From positions 1 to 36,017 of the forward strand of contig NZ_CALXSK010000044.1 in NCBI RefSeq assembly GCF_944391105.1: DNA of 36,017 nt, written 5' to 3'. Source of the DNA: an uncultured Victivallis sp. (GTDB lineage: Bacteria > Verrucomicrobiota > Lentisphaeria > Victivallales > Victivallaceae). Of the stretch, positions 1-8,356 are shown in pieces. Made by a program: the position numbers and the translations under genes. The notes under the pieces are model-generated. The model did not search any database. It was not told the origin of the DNA and saw only the letters and a program-made list of their open reading frames with translations. The stretch's first letter is position 1. Each line of letters begins with the position of its first letter.

Positions 1-77
1 CTTTGAGGCGGAGTTTAACAAATAACAGAAAAAATATAACCAAAGAAAGGGTCAGTCTCTTGACTTTTTCATAATAG
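1..77. mobile_element. AT-rich junction fragment, possible end of a mobile element
   Basis: These 77 bases are markedly AT-rich compared with the GC-rich coding DNA that begins at 78. They end in a TAG (75-77) directly before a conserved heparinase reading frame that has no start codon. A run around 51-72 (GGGTCAGTCTCTTGACTTTT) resembles, from memory, terminal sequences that flank small IS200-like or REP-associated transposase units, but no transposase is visible here. Inference: the junction of an insertion, or a repeat at an assembly edge. It could also be an ordinary rearrangement breakpoint. Confidence 0.3.
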
Positions 78-1355
78 TGGTGGATCACGGGCAGCAACAA
101 CTGGAATCCGGTCTGCCACGCCGGGATGGTGGCCGGGGCGCTCTGCGTCGTCGAACTTGAACCGGAACTTGCGGAAAAGACCGTGAAACGCGCGGTCGAG
201 AATCTGCCGCGTTCCATGAAGGCGAGCTATTTCCCGAACGGAACCTATCCCGAGGGGCCGATGTACTGGGGATATGGAACGGAGTTCACCGCTGTTTTGC
301 TGGGGTTGCTCGACGCCGGGTTCGGGGAGGATTTCGGTTTGTCGGCGCAGTCCGGCTTTTCGCAGACGGGGGATTTCATCCGGGCGACGACCGGGCCGAC
401 GGGGAAGCCGTTCAACTACGCGGACTGTTCTCTCGGGCGGGGGCCTTCATTTGCAGTGGTTTACCTTGCGGAGAAATTCAATCGCCCCGACTGGTTCGAC
501 GGGGTCGAGCGGAATTTGTTTCAGAATTATGCGAAGGCGCGGCCTGAAGGCGGGCGAACCGGGAACCGGCTGCTGCCGCTTTCGCTGCTCTACCTGAGGG
601 AGTCCGGCGAGGCGCGGAGCGTGCCGCTCTCCTATTACAGCGGAGACAAGGCGCTTGTGCCGATTGCGGTTCTGCGTTCGGACCAGACGGCGAATGCGGC
701 GTGGGTCGGGCTCAAGGGAGGTGCGCCTTCCGGACCGCACGGCCATATGGACGGCGGTTCGTTCGTGTTTGAAACGGGCGGATATCGATGGGCGGTCGAT
801 CTCGGAATGGAGAACTACACGAAGATCGAGGCGGCGATCCCGGATCTGTGGGACTCCCGCCAGGAGAGCGGCCGCTGGAAACTGTTCCGGCTCGGGCCGG
901 AGAGTCACAACATCCTGCGCATCGACGGAGCGCCGCAGAATGTGAAGGGGAAGGCGCGTTTCACGGAGTGCACGGACGTGTCGGCAAAGATGGATCTGAC
1001 CGCGCTCTACACTCCGGCGGCGCGGCGGGTCACGCGCCGGGTGACGCTTCTGCCGGGGAGGGCGCTGGAGATCCGGGATCGGCTCACCGGTCTTGCGCCG
1101 GGCGTCTCGGTCAGCTGGCAGATGTGCACGGAGTCCGGGCCCGAGGCGCTTCCGGATGGATCGCTCCGTCTCCGGCACGGGAAGAAGTCGCTGATTCTGA
1201 AGAAAAACCATCCGGGCGCGTGGAAGATCGTCCCGGCTGAAGAGCTGCGCAAACCGTTTGAATCCCCGAACCCCCGCGCGAAAATGGTGAGCTTTGAAAC
1301 GGAGAGCCCGGAAAGCGGAACGATCGAACTGGTCGTGCACTTTCTGCCGGAATAA
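78..1355 (+). pseudogene. 5'-truncated heparinase II/III-like polysaccharide lyase
   Basis: C-terminal part of a heparinase II/III-type lyase, which cleaves uronic-acid-containing polysaccharides by beta-elimination. The frame is open from 78 and already reads conserved family sequence (WWITGSNNWNPVCHAG) before the first ATG at 126, so that ATG is not the native start. Counting from the ATG, an FPNGTYPEGPMYWGYGT stretch at residues 37-53 matches the family's end-of-toroid motif, and GPHGHMDGGSF near residues 203-213 is the typical histidine motif opening the beta-sandwich domain. The signal peptide and the first helices of the alpha/alpha toroid are missing, and TAG at 75-77 closes the frame. 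Either the gene is broken or its 5' end was replaced. The stop at 1353-1355 lies just before the promoter of the sugar ABC importer, which fits a saccharide-use locus. The lyase substrate cannot be read from sequence. Confidence 0.7.
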
Positions 1356-1360
1356 AAAAT

Positions 1361-1389
1361 TTGCAAAACCGGCCGTCTGAACGTATATT
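1361..1389 (+). promoter_or_regulatory. Promoter of the sugar ABC importer operon
   Basis: A -35 hexamer TTGCAA (1361-1366), a spacer of exactly 17 bp and a -10 hexamer TATATT (1384-1389). The predicted transcription start is near 1396, inside the small palindrome ATTGCAAT (1396-1403). A strong Shine-Dalgarno run AGGGGGGAAGG follows, with GTG at 1421. The same hexamer pair and spacing recur elsewhere in the window. Confidence 0.75.
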
Positions 1390-1420
1390 ATCAGAATTGC
1401 AATCAGGGGGGAAGGTTCCG

Positions 1421-2866
1421 GTGCTCAGGGTAGAAAATCTGACGAAATGCTACGATGCCGAAACGGCGCTCGACCACGTGTCGCTCTCGCTCGACGCGGG
1501 GCGCATTCTCGGACTCATCGGCGAGAACGGCGCCGGAAAGTCGACCTTCACAAAGTGTCTCACCGGGGTGGTGCGTCCGACCTCCGGGACGATTTCGATC
1601 GATCCGGGCGTCTCGATCGGCTGGATCCCGCAGGAGTTCAACCTCGTCCCGGATCTGACCGTCACGGAGAACATCTTTCTCGGGCGCGAAAAGAGCCGTT
1701 TCGGTCTGCTCGACCGTGCGGCGATGCGGCGGGAGGCCGAGCGGAGATTCCGGAAACTGAACGTCGAGATCGATCCGGATGCGCTCGTCTCCGAACTGCC
1801 GCCTTCCGGCAAACAGATGGTTGAATTTGCCAAGGCGCTCGATGAGAGCCACCGGCTGCTGCTGATGGACGAGCCGACCACGATCCTGAACGAGGAGGAG
1901 ACGCGGCGGCTTTTCGCGATCATGCGCGAATTCAAGGCCGCGGGCGGATCGATCATTTACATCTCCCACAAGCTGGCCGAAGTGCGTGAGATCTGCGATG
2001 AGATCGCGGTTCTGCGCGACGGGGTGCTCGTGAGCGTCTCCCCCGCTTCGGAACTCGATCCGGCCGAGATGGCGCGCCGGATGGTGGGGCGGGAGCTCTC
2101 GCACATGTTTCCGGAGCCCCCGGCGAATCCGCCGGGCGGACCGGCACTGGAAGTCGAGCATCTCAAAAGCGGCCGGGCCGTGCACGATGTGAGTTTCACG
2201 CTGCGGCACGGGGAGATCCTCGGCGTGGCGGGGCTGGCCGGCGCGGGGCGGACCGAGATGGCGGAGGCGATCATGGCGCTGCGCCGGGTCGATGGCGGCA
2301 CGATCCGCGTGGACGGCAGACCCGTGAAGTTCCGCCGTCCGTCCGACGCGGTGGCGGCCGGACTCTCGTATCTGCCGGAGGACCGGCAGGGGAGCGGGAT
2401 TCTGCCGGGATTCTCGATCGGGGAGAACATCACGCTCGTGTCGCTTGCGCGCTACTGCCGTGGCGGGCTGCTGTGCCCGGCCTCGATCCGGGAGGCGGCG
2501 GAACGTTACGGACACGAGTTTCAGATCAAGCCGAACCGTCCGGGAGCGCTTTTGAGCGAACTATCCGGCGGCAATCAGCAGAAGGTCGCGATGGCCAAAG
2601 GCCTCGATACGCGACCGCGAATCTTTATTTTCGACGAACCGACGCGCGGCGTGGACATTGCGGCGCGGCGCGACATTTATGAATTCATCCGGAAGTGCGC
2701 CGACGACGGCGTGGCGTGTCTGCTGATCTCCTCGGACATGGAGGAGATTCTCGGCATGTGCCGCACGGTCATGGTCATGCGCGAGGGGCGGGTCGCGGGC
2801 TTCCGGTCCGGGGAGAAGCTGACCCAGGAGGAACTGATGTATCTGGCAATCGGAGTGGATCGATGA
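1421..2866 (+). CDS. Sugar ABC transporter, duplicated ATP-binding subunit (RbsA/MglA type)
   Basis: Cytoplasmic ATPase with two fused nucleotide-binding domains, powering uptake of a monosaccharide through the permease encoded next. From the GTG start the protein has 481 residues, near the usual 490-510. Domain 1 has Walker A GENGAGKST (34-42), a degenerate signature around SGKQM and Walker B LLLMDEPT. Domain 2 has the degenerate P-loop GLAGAGRTE normal for this family, a full signature LSGGNQQKV and Walker B IFIFDEPTRGVD. I chose GTG 1421 because it directly follows a strong ribosome binding site and gives the standard N-terminus MLRVENLTKCY; the in-frame TTG at 1361 is the -35 box of the promoter. 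The stop overlaps the permease start by 4 bp (ATGA). The transported sugar cannot be told; ribose, xylose, galactose and galactofuranose importers all share this design. Confidence 0.9.
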   Translation: MLRVENLTKCYDAETALDHVSLSLDAGRILGLIGENGAGKSTFTKCLTGVVRPTSGTISIDPGVSIGWIPQEFNLVPDLTVTENIFLGREKSRFGLLDRAAMRREAERRFRKLNVEIDPDALVSELPPSGKQMVEFAKALDESHRLLLMDEPTTILNEEETRRLFAIMREFKAAGGSIIYISHKLAEVREICDEIAVLRDGVLVSVSPASELDPAEMARRMVGRELSHMFPEPPANPPGGPALEVEHLKSGRAVHDVSFTLRHGEILGVAGLAGAGRTEMAEAIMALRRVDGGTIRVDGRPVKFRRPSDAVAAGLSYLPEDRQGSGILPGFSIGENITLVSLARYCRGGLLCPASIREAAERYGHEFQIKPNRPGALLSELSGGNQQKVAMAKGLDTRPRIFIFDEPTRGVDIAARRDIYEFIRKCADDGVACLLISSDMEEILGMCRTVMVMREGRVAGFRSGEKLTQEELMYLAIGVDR

Positions 2867-3819
2867 AGGGCAGGATCAATTGGAAAAGCGTCCGGGATTC
2901 CGGCGGCGTGTGGATTGCGCTGGTCGTGTTTCTCGTTGCGGCGGCGATTTCGAACGAGAACTTCCGCTCGCCGCAGAATCTGGTGAACATCACGCGCCAG
3001 GTGTCGTACAGCGGCATCATCGCGCTCGGAATGACTTTCGTGATCGCGGCGGGGGGGATCGATCTGGCGGTCGGTTCACTCTTTGCACTGGCGGGGGTGG
3101 TTTCGCTCTTTGCGATGAATGCGGCGGGCGGACCGGAGAGCGTGCAGCTCGTCGCGGGGCTCGGGGCCGCGCTCGGGGTCGGCGTGATCGGCGGAGCGTT
3201 GAATGGAGTGCTGGTCGGTGCGGCCCGGGTGCAGCCGTTCATCGTGACGCTCGGGACGATGTCGATTTTCCGGTCGCTCGCGCTCTACTTTTCGAACGCG
3301 GGGCTGGTGCGCACGGACAATGTGCTTTACCAGAAATGCGGGATGGCGGAGTTCGGAGGAATTCCGCTGCCGACGATTCTGCTTTTTGTACTGACTGCGT
3401 GCCTTGCTGTGGTGCTGAAGCTCACACGGTTCGGGCGGCATGTCTGCGCGGTCGGTTCGAACGAGCGGGTCGCATACTACTCGGCGATCCGGACGGGGCT
3501 GGTGAAGTTCTGGACCTACGTTCTGGTCGGCGGGCTGGCGGGGCTGAGTGCGTTTCTGCTCGGCGGGCGGCTCAATTCGGTCAGCAGCTCGGGAGCGGGG
3601 CTCTCGTATGAACTCGACGCGATTGCGGCGGTCATCATCGGCGGAACGGCGATGACCGGCGGAAAGGCGACGATTCCGGGGACGCTCGCGGGCGTGCTGC
3701 TGCTCGGGATTGTCTCGAACGTGCTCGACATGTGGGGAATCTCAGTCAACTTGCAGGGGACGGTCAAGGGACTGGTCATCATCATAGCCGTACTCATCCA
3801 GTACAAACGGAAGGATTGA
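2863..3819 (+). CDS. Sugar ABC transporter permease (RbsC type)
   Basis: Inner-membrane permease of the carbohydrate uptake-2 family, 318 residues, with multiple hydrophobic segments. The first is at about residues 15-32 and is followed by FRSPQNLVNITRQVS and GMTFVIAAGGIDLAVGS, both hallmarks of RbsC/XylH-like proteins. The cytoplasmic loop VGSNERVAYYSAI corresponds to the ATPase-contacting loop, and GGTAMTGGKATIPGTLAG lies before the last membrane segments. ATG 2863 overlaps the ATPase stop in an ATGA, implying translational coupling; an upstream extension would only reread the ATPase gene. The binding-protein gene begins 5 bp after the stop. The substrate is not predictable from sequence. 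Confidence 0.9.
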   Translation: MKGRINWKSVRDSGGVWIALVVFLVAAAISNENFRSPQNLVNITRQVSYSGIIALGMTFVIAAGGIDLAVGSLFALAGVVSLFAMNAAGGPESVQLVAGLGAALGVGVIGGALNGVLVGAARVQPFIVTLGTMSIFRSLALYFSNAGLVRTDNVLYQKCGMAEFGGIPLPTILLFVLTACLAVVLKLTRFGRHVCAVGSNERVAYYSAIRTGLVKFWTYVLVGGLAGLSAFLLGGRLNSVSSSGAGLSYELDAIAAVIIGGTAMTGGKATIPGTLAGVLLLGIVSNVLDMWGISVNLQGTVKGLVIIIAVLIQYKRKD

Positions 3820-3823
3820 TTTT

Positions 3824-4777
3824 ATGAAGAAGTTGTTTTCCTTGTTCGGCGCGGCGCTGCTGGCGTTCGCGGTTGTGTCGTGCGGAGAGGCGAAGGCAAA
3901 GAAGACGAAGATCGGCGTGTCGATACCGGCGGCCGATCACGGCTGGACCGGCGGTGTGATCTACAGCGCCGAGAGCGCGAAGAAGAAGCTTGAGGCCGCG
4001 AATCCTGATTTCGAAATCATCATCTCGACCGCGCGCGACGCCTCCGAGCAGGTCAACAAGATTGAAAATCTGCTCGTGCAGGGGGTGAAGGCGGTGGTCG
4101 TTCTGCCGCAGGAGCCGGGGCCGCTGACGAACGTCTGTGATATGGCGAAACGGGAGGGGGTCTTTCTGGTCACGGTCGACCGCGGGCTCGAGAAGCCGAT
4201 TCAGGACGTCTATGTGGCCGGCGACAACGCCGGATTCGGCCGCACGGCCGCCCAGGCGCTCGTGAAGGCGCTCGACGGCAGGGGCGACATCCTCGTGATG
4301 GAGGGAATTCCGTGCGTTGTGAACACCGACCGGGTCGAGGCGTTCAAGGCCGAGATCGCGAAGAATCCGGGCATCCGGCTGCTCGAGTCCCAGTCCGCCT
4401 ACTGGGACACCGAGAAGGGACTGAAGCTCATGGAGAACTTCCTGCAGAAATATCCGAAGATCGACGCGGTCTGGGTCGGGGATGACGATGTTCTCATCGG
4501 CGCGTTGAAGGCGCTCGAAGAGTCGAAGCGGCAGGATGTGAAGCTCATGCTCGGCGGCGGGGGCGCGAAGGCGATTGTGAAGCGCGTGCTCGACCGCGAT
4601 CCGGTCGTCCAGATGACGGTCACGTATCCGCCGAAGATGATCGAAATCGGCATCGAATCGGCGATCGCGGGGCTGAAGAACGGCGGGAAGGCGAAAGAGG
4701 CGAAGATCGTGATTCCCTCCGAAGTGGTCACGCCGGAGAACGCGTCGGAATATTATTTCCCGGATTCGATTTACTGA
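3824..4777 (+). CDS. Sugar ABC transporter substrate-binding lipoprotein (RbsB-like)
   Basis: Periplasmic sugar-binding protein of the type I periplasmic-binding fold, 317 residues. The N-terminus is a lipoprotein signal: two lysines, a hydrophobic core and a lipobox VVSC with Cys20 as the lipidated residue. The mature part starts with TKIGVSIPAADHGWTGG, the usual first strand and ligand-contact loop. Repeated hinge elements follow (QVNKIENLLVQGVKAVVVLPQ, VTVDRGLEKP, YVAGDNAGFGRTAAQAL, DAVWVGDDDVLIGALKAL). The D/G pattern is closest to ribose/galactofuranose binding proteins, but the ligand is unassigned. The order ATPase-permease-binding protein is common in this family. The start has an AAGGA site 8 bp upstream. 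Confidence 0.88.
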   Translation: MKKLFSLFGAALLAFAVVSCGEAKAKKTKIGVSIPAADHGWTGGVIYSAESAKKKLEAANPDFEIIISTARDASEQVNKIENLLVQGVKAVVVLPQEPGPLTNVCDMAKREGVFLVTVDRGLEKPIQDVYVAGDNAGFGRTAAQALVKALDGRGDILVMEGIPCVVNTDRVEAFKAEIAKNPGIRLLESQSAYWDTEKGLKLMENFLQKYPKIDAVWVGDDDVLIGALKALEESKRQDVKLMLGGGGAKAIVKRVLDRDPVVQMTVTYPPKMIEIGIESAIAGLKNGGKAKEAKIVIPSEVVTPENASEYYFPDSIY

Positions 4778-4786
4778 AGGATGACG

Positions 4787-5458
4787 ATGATTCCGGCACT
4801 TGCGGCATACGCGCTCGGGCGCCGTCATTTCGAGCACTTTCCGGGGCGGGATGATCTTGTGCCCGTGGTACTTGTGCACGGGTTGCTGCACCGGGGCATC
4901 GTCATGCGGAGTCTCGCGAAATTTCTGAATGAACGCGGATATCCGGTCTATGTGTATGACTACAAGACCACGCGGCGCGGGATCGTCGCGCACGGGCGGA
5001 TGTTCGCGGAGTTCCTGCGGGAGCTGCCGGAAAAGCGGGTCGACCTGGTGACGCACAGCATGGGCGGCTTGCTGACCCGGGTGGCGCTTGCGGAATTCGA
5101 GGGGACGCCGATGGCGGAGAAGATCGACCGCGTGGTCATGGTCGCTCCGCCGAACCACGGGTCGCAGATGGCGGAGGATGTGGCGCGGAATTTCCCGCCG
5201 TCGAAACTTCTGGTGCGTCCGCTCGACGAGCTGTCGAACCGGGAGGGGGCGCTCTGCCGGTCTCTGCCGGTTCCGCGCGGGTTTGAGATCGGGATCATCG
5301 CGGGAGATGCCGATGGAAAGGTCTCCGTGGAGTCGACCAAACTTGACGGGATGAGCGATCATGGGATTGTGCATGCGCGGCACGTGAATATTTTGTTTCT
5401 GCCGGAGGCGCGCGGACAGATTCTTGCATTTCTCGAGACCGGCCGGTTCCTCCATTGA
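4787..5458 (+). CDS. Alpha/beta-hydrolase, lipase/esterase-like
   Basis: A 223-residue alpha/beta-hydrolase. It shows the oxyanion-hole motif VVLVHGLL, a nucleophile elbow THSMGG (the His-Ser-Met-Gly form of GxSxG), a probable acid in GDADGKVSVEST and a C-terminal histidine in HARHVNILF. The layout resembles small PGAP1/LipA-like esterases acting on acyl esters. There is no signal peptide, so it is probably cytosolic. ATG 4781 sits directly on the AAGG ribosome site, whereas ATG 4787 in the same frame is 6 bp downstream, so the second ATG is preferred. It follows the binding-protein gene by 9 bp and may be cotranscribed. It could be a deacylase for imported esterified sugars, but the sequence does not prove this. 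Confidence 0.75.
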   Translation: MIPALAAYALGRRHFEHFPGRDDLVPVVLVHGLLHRGIVMRSLAKFLNERGYPVYVYDYKTTRRGIVAHGRMFAEFLRELPEKRVDLVTHSMGGLLTRVALAEFEGTPMAEKIDRVVMVAPPNHGSQMAEDVARNFPPSKLLVRPLDELSNREGALCRSLPVPRGFEIGIIAGDADGKVSVESTKLDGMSDHGIVHARHVNILFLPEARGQILAFLETGRFLH

Positions 5459-5494
5459 AACTGTTTGGAAAATTTTTCTGGAAAGGATTGTTTT

Positions 5495-5722
5495 ATGCCG
5501 ATTTTCAATTACAAATGCCGCGATTGCGGAACGGAATGTGAACTGCTCGTGGCTCGTTTCGACTCTGAGGTGGAGTGTCCGAAGTGCGGTTCGTCCGGGA
5601 TGGAGAAACTCCCGAGCCGCTTCGGCGCGGTGCTGAACGGCGGAGCCGGTTCGTGCGCGAATCGGGATCTCTGCCCGTCGGGCCACAAGTGCTGCGGGAA
5701 CTGCGGCTGCGGCGGTCACTGA
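5495..5722 (+). CDS. FmdB-type zinc ribbon protein with Cys-rich tail
   Basis: A small protein of 75 residues. The N-terminal half (MPIFNYKC..C) is the FmdB/CxxC_CXXC_SSSS putative regulatory zinc ribbon, with metal ligands Cys8, Cys11, Cys28 and Cys31. The C-terminal third is unusually cysteine-rich (Cys54, 60, 66, 67, 70, 72, ending CGCGGH) and may bind a second metal or act in redox. ATG 5495 follows an AAAGGA site; an upstream in-frame start at 5465 lacks one. The stop overlaps the ksgA start by one base (TGATG). The biological role of FmdB-like proteins is poorly known. Confidence 0.8.
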   Translation: MPIFNYKCRDCGTECELLVARFDSEVECPKCGSSGMEKLPSRFGAVLNGGAGSCANRDLCPSGHKCCGNCGCGGH

Positions 5723-6564
5723 TGAACAAGCAGCAGCTGCTTACGGCGCTTGAGTCGATCGGGATGCGTCCCGGGCGGGGGCTCGGGCAGAACTTTCTGC
5801 TGGACGGGAATCTGCTCGACTTCATCGTGCGTCTCAGCGCGCCGAAGAAGGGGGAGAAGATCCTTGAGGTCGGGCCGGGATTCGGCGCGCTGACCTCCCG
5901 GTTGCTCAAGAGCGGTGCGGAAGTGTATGCGGTGGAGTTCGACCACCGCATCGCGGAATATTTGCGCGCGCACGTTGAGAAGGAGAACTTCCATCTGACC
6001 GAGGCCGACGCGTGCCGGGTCGATTACGTTGAGCTGCTGGGGGGAGGGGAGTTCCGGGCGATTGCGAATCTTCCTTATTCGATCAGTACGATTTTCATCG
6101 CGCGGATGCTCGATCTGCCGCGGCCGCCGGAGTCGATGTTCTTCATGCTTCAGCGCGAGATGGGGGAGCGGCTGAGCGCGGCGCCGGGAACGAAGAATTA
6201 CGGAGCGTTGTCGGTGCGGACGCAGCTCAGATACGAGGTGAAACTTGAGAAAATCGTGCCTCCGGAGGTATTTTTCCCGCCGCCGGAGGTCGATTCCGCG
6301 ATCGTTTCGTTCCGGCTGCGGCACGGTGGAGACGGGGATGATCCGGAGCTCTGCCGTTTGCTGCCCGGAGTGGTCAAGACCGTATTTGCACAGCGGAGAA
6401 AGCAGATGGGCAAAGTGCTCGGGCAGAACTACGGGAAGGAGCGGGCCGCGACAGCGCTCGCGGCGATGGATCTGCCGCCGGAGATCCGCCCGGACAAGCT
6501 CACGGTGGCGCAGTTCGCCGCATTGACCCGCCGTCTTTTTGATCTGCCCGGTCCGCGGTCGTGA
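5722..6564 (+). CDS. ksgA: 16S rRNA dimethyladenosine transferase RsmA/KsgA
   Basis: SAM-dependent methyltransferase that dimethylates two adjacent adenosines near the 3' end of 16S rRNA during small-subunit maturation. The 280-residue length fits the family. Diagnostic motifs are GQNFLLD (22-28), the SAM-binding motif EVGPGFG (49-55), an acidic VEFD loop closing the second strand, and the catalytic NLPYS (116-120) followed by IST. The C-terminal domain includes VFFPPPEVDSAIVSF and VFAQRRKQMGKVL, both typical. The start at 5722 shares a base with the fmdB-like stop, so translation is probably coupled. Long upstream in-frame extensions only reread the preceding gene. Confidence 0.95.
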   Translation: MNKQQLLTALESIGMRPGRGLGQNFLLDGNLLDFIVRLSAPKKGEKILEVGPGFGALTSRLLKSGAEVYAVEFDHRIAEYLRAHVEKENFHLTEADACRVDYVELLGGGEFRAIANLPYSISTIFIARMLDLPRPPESMFFMLQREMGERLSAAPGTKNYGALSVRTQLRYEVKLEKIVPPEVFFPPPEVDSAIVSFRLRHGGDGDDPELCRLLPGVVKTVFAQRRKQMGKVLGQNYGKERAATALAAMDLPPEIRPDKLTVAQFAALTRRLFDLPGPRS

Positions 6565-6608
6565 TGGACGTCTCCGGCGCGGAATCACGGTTTCTTTCGG
6601 GAAACGGG

Positions 6609-6637
6609 TTGCAACCGGGCGGGATTCATGGTATATT
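6609..6637 (+). promoter_or_regulatory. Promoter of tyrA
   Basis: TTGCAA (6609-6614), a 17-bp spacer and TATATT (6632-6637). The predicted start is near 6644, just before the AGAGGA ribosome site (6650-6655) of tyrA. It lies in the 101-bp gap after ksgA and is identical in both hexamers and spacing to the promoter at 1361-1389. Confidence 0.75.
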
Positions 6638-6665
6638 AAAGGATTTACCAGAGGAATATGGAACT

Positions 6666-7556
6666 ATGGATCAACCCCGGAACACGGTAGTTGCGATCAT
6701 CGGGCTTGGACTGCTCGGCGCTTCGCTCGGGATGGCGCTGCGCGGCGGAGCGTTCCGCCGGACCGGCTGGACGCGACGGGAAAGCATCCGCCGCTGGGCG
6801 GTCGACTGCGATGTACTTGACGAGTGCGAAGACTCACTTGAAGAGGTTCTCGGCAAGGCGGATCTGACGATTCTTGCCCTTCCGCTCCCTGAGATCGAAC
6901 GGTATCTCAAAGAGTATGCGCACTGCTTCCGCCCCGGCTCGGTTGTGAGCGATATCGGCAGCTGCAAGTCCGGGGTGATGAGGGCGGCGGAAGCACTCAA
7001 ACCGTTCGGCGTTCATTTCGTCGGCGGCCACCCGATGGCCGGAACCGAAAAGTCCGGTCCCGAGTCGGCGTTCCCGACGCTCTACCGCAATGCCGATGTT
7101 TTCGTCTGCCCCGGCGGGGATTCGCCGGAGGAGGCGGTTGAACTGGTTGAACGCCTCTGGCGGTCGGTCGGCACGAAGACCTCCCGCATCTCGGCGGAAC
7201 GACACGACGACCTCGTTGCGCATACGAGTCATGTTCTGCACATCCTCGCCTCGGCGCTGGCGCTTTCGATTCTCGACGCGCCGGATGAGGAGTTGCGGCT
7301 TGAACGGTTCCGCGGTTGTGCTACCGGATTCCGCGACACCTCGCGCATCGCGTCGAGTTCGCCGCTCATGTGGCGCGAGATCATCGAGAACAACCGTGAC
7401 GCCGTGCTGGTTGCCATGCGCGATTTCGACCGCAGATACGAAGCCTACCGCCGGATGATCGAAGCCGGCGATTTCGACTCCTTCGAGCGGGAGTTCGCCC
7501 ACGGTAAACTGCTGCGCGACAGCTGGCTGGAATACAAGAGCAGGAAACGGGAATGA
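6666..7556 (+). CDS. tyrA: Prephenate/arogenate dehydrogenase
   Basis: NAD(P)-dependent oxidative decarboxylation of prephenate (or arogenate) in tyrosine biosynthesis; 296 residues, cytosolic. The Rossmann motif IIGLGLLGASLG starts at residue 11. Family hallmarks follow: VVSDIGSCKS, VGGHPMAGTEKSGPESA (substrate-pocket His), HDDLVAHTSHVLHILASAL and CATGFRDTSRIASSSPLMW. There is no fused chorismate mutase or ACT domain. ATG 6666 is placed 10 bp after AGAGGA; an in-frame ATG at 6561 would precede the promoter and was not used. The stop overlaps the next ABC ATPase start (ATGA). Prephenate versus arogenate preference cannot be read here. Confidence 0.92.
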   Translation: MDQPRNTVVAIIGLGLLGASLGMALRGGAFRRTGWTRRESIRRWAVDCDVLDECEDSLEEVLGKADLTILALPLPEIERYLKEYAHCFRPGSVVSDIGSCKSGVMRAAEALKPFGVHFVGGHPMAGTEKSGPESAFPTLYRNADVFVCPGGDSPEEAVELVERLWRSVGTKTSRISAERHDDLVAHTSHVLHILASALALSILDAPDEELRLERFRGCATGFRDTSRIASSSPLMWREIIENNRDAVLVAMRDFDRRYEAYRRMIEAGDFDSFEREFAHGKLLRDSWLEYKSRKRE

Positions 7557-8344
7557 ACAAGGAATTAGCAATCAATATTGAAAATGCGTCTGTCCGTCTC
7601 GGCGGCCGCGAAATCATCCATGACATGCACTGGCAGGTCAAAAAAGGCGGCCGGTGCTTCATCCTCGGTGCGAACGGCGCCGGCAAAACCACGCTCGTGA
7701 AGACGCTCATGGGCTATGCGTGGCCGAAATTCGGTGCGAAGGTCGAAGTGCTCGGCCACCGGTTCGGACAGACCAACCTCGTAGAACTGCGCAAGCGGAT
7801 CGCCTGGGTCAGTCCCTTCATGAACCAGTTCACGAATACCGAGAGCACGGGACTGGAGATGGTTCTCTCCGGATTCGACGGCACGCTCGGGCTCACGCGC
7901 AAGGCGACTGCCGAGGAGATCGATACGGCCAAGGCGCTGATGGAACGATTCCGCTGCGCGCACCTGACCGATCAGGAGATCTTCACGATGTCGAGCGGCG
8001 AGCAGGTCAAGATCATGATCGCGCGTGCGTTGCTGACGAAACCGGATCTGGTCATCCTCGACGAGCCGAGCGTCTATCTCGACATGGCCGGGCGCGAATT
8101 CCTGCTCGAGGAGATCCGCCAGATTGCGGAAAAACTCCCCGAGGTGACCATCATCTTCATCACGCAGCGAATCGAGGACATTCTGCCGGTCTTCAGCCGG
8201 GGGATGATCCTTGCGAAAGGACGGATTGTCGAGAGCGGTGAGCGCGATGAGATTCTGCGCGAGGAGGTCCTGAGCGCCGCCTACGGGCTGCCGATCAAGC
8301 TCTGGAAGAACAAGGCCGGCCGCTACTGGGCGATGCTCGAATAG
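7553..8344 (+). CDS. ABC transporter ATP-binding protein, YlmA/ModF-like
   Basis: Single ABC ATPase domain of 263 residues with Walker A GANGAGKT (39-46), signature SSGEQ (147-151) and Walker B LVILDE (166-171). The switch position has ITQR in place of the usual H-loop sequence with histidine. Sequence style (GRCFILGANGAGKTTL, VSPFMNQF, RALLTKPDLVILDEPSVYLD) is that of the YlmA/ModF ATPases loosely annotated as molybdate transport. No permease or binding protein lies next to it, so the partner is unknown and it may not act in transport. Start and tyrA stop overlap by 4 bp, giving a two-gene operon. It converges on the ElyC-like gene across 40 bp holding a tRNA-like sequence. Confidence 0.85.
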   Translation: MNKELAINIENASVRLGGREIIHDMHWQVKKGGRCFILGANGAGKTTLVKTLMGYAWPKFGAKVEVLGHRFGQTNLVELRKRIAWVSPFMNQFTNTESTGLEMVLSGFDGTLGLTRKATAEEIDTAKALMERFRCAHLTDQEIFTMSSGEQVKIMIARALLTKPDLVILDEPSVYLDMAGREFLLEEIRQIAEKLPEVTIIFITQRIEDILPVFSRGMILAKGRIVESGERDEILREEVLSAAYGLPIKLWKNKAGRYWAMLE

Positions 8345-8356
8345 CCGATCCGGGGG

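Noticed and set aside
1361..1420. TTG at 1361 as start of the ABC ATPase
   Set aside because: It coincides with the -35 box of a strong promoter and adds 20 residues not seen in the family; GTG 1421 has the ribosome site.
3794..5719. Long minus-strand open frame of 641 codons opposite the binding protein and hydrolase genes
   Set aside because: The plus strand has recognisable families with good ribosome sites. The antisense frame is Arg/His-rich with no family motif, a by-product of high GC third positions.
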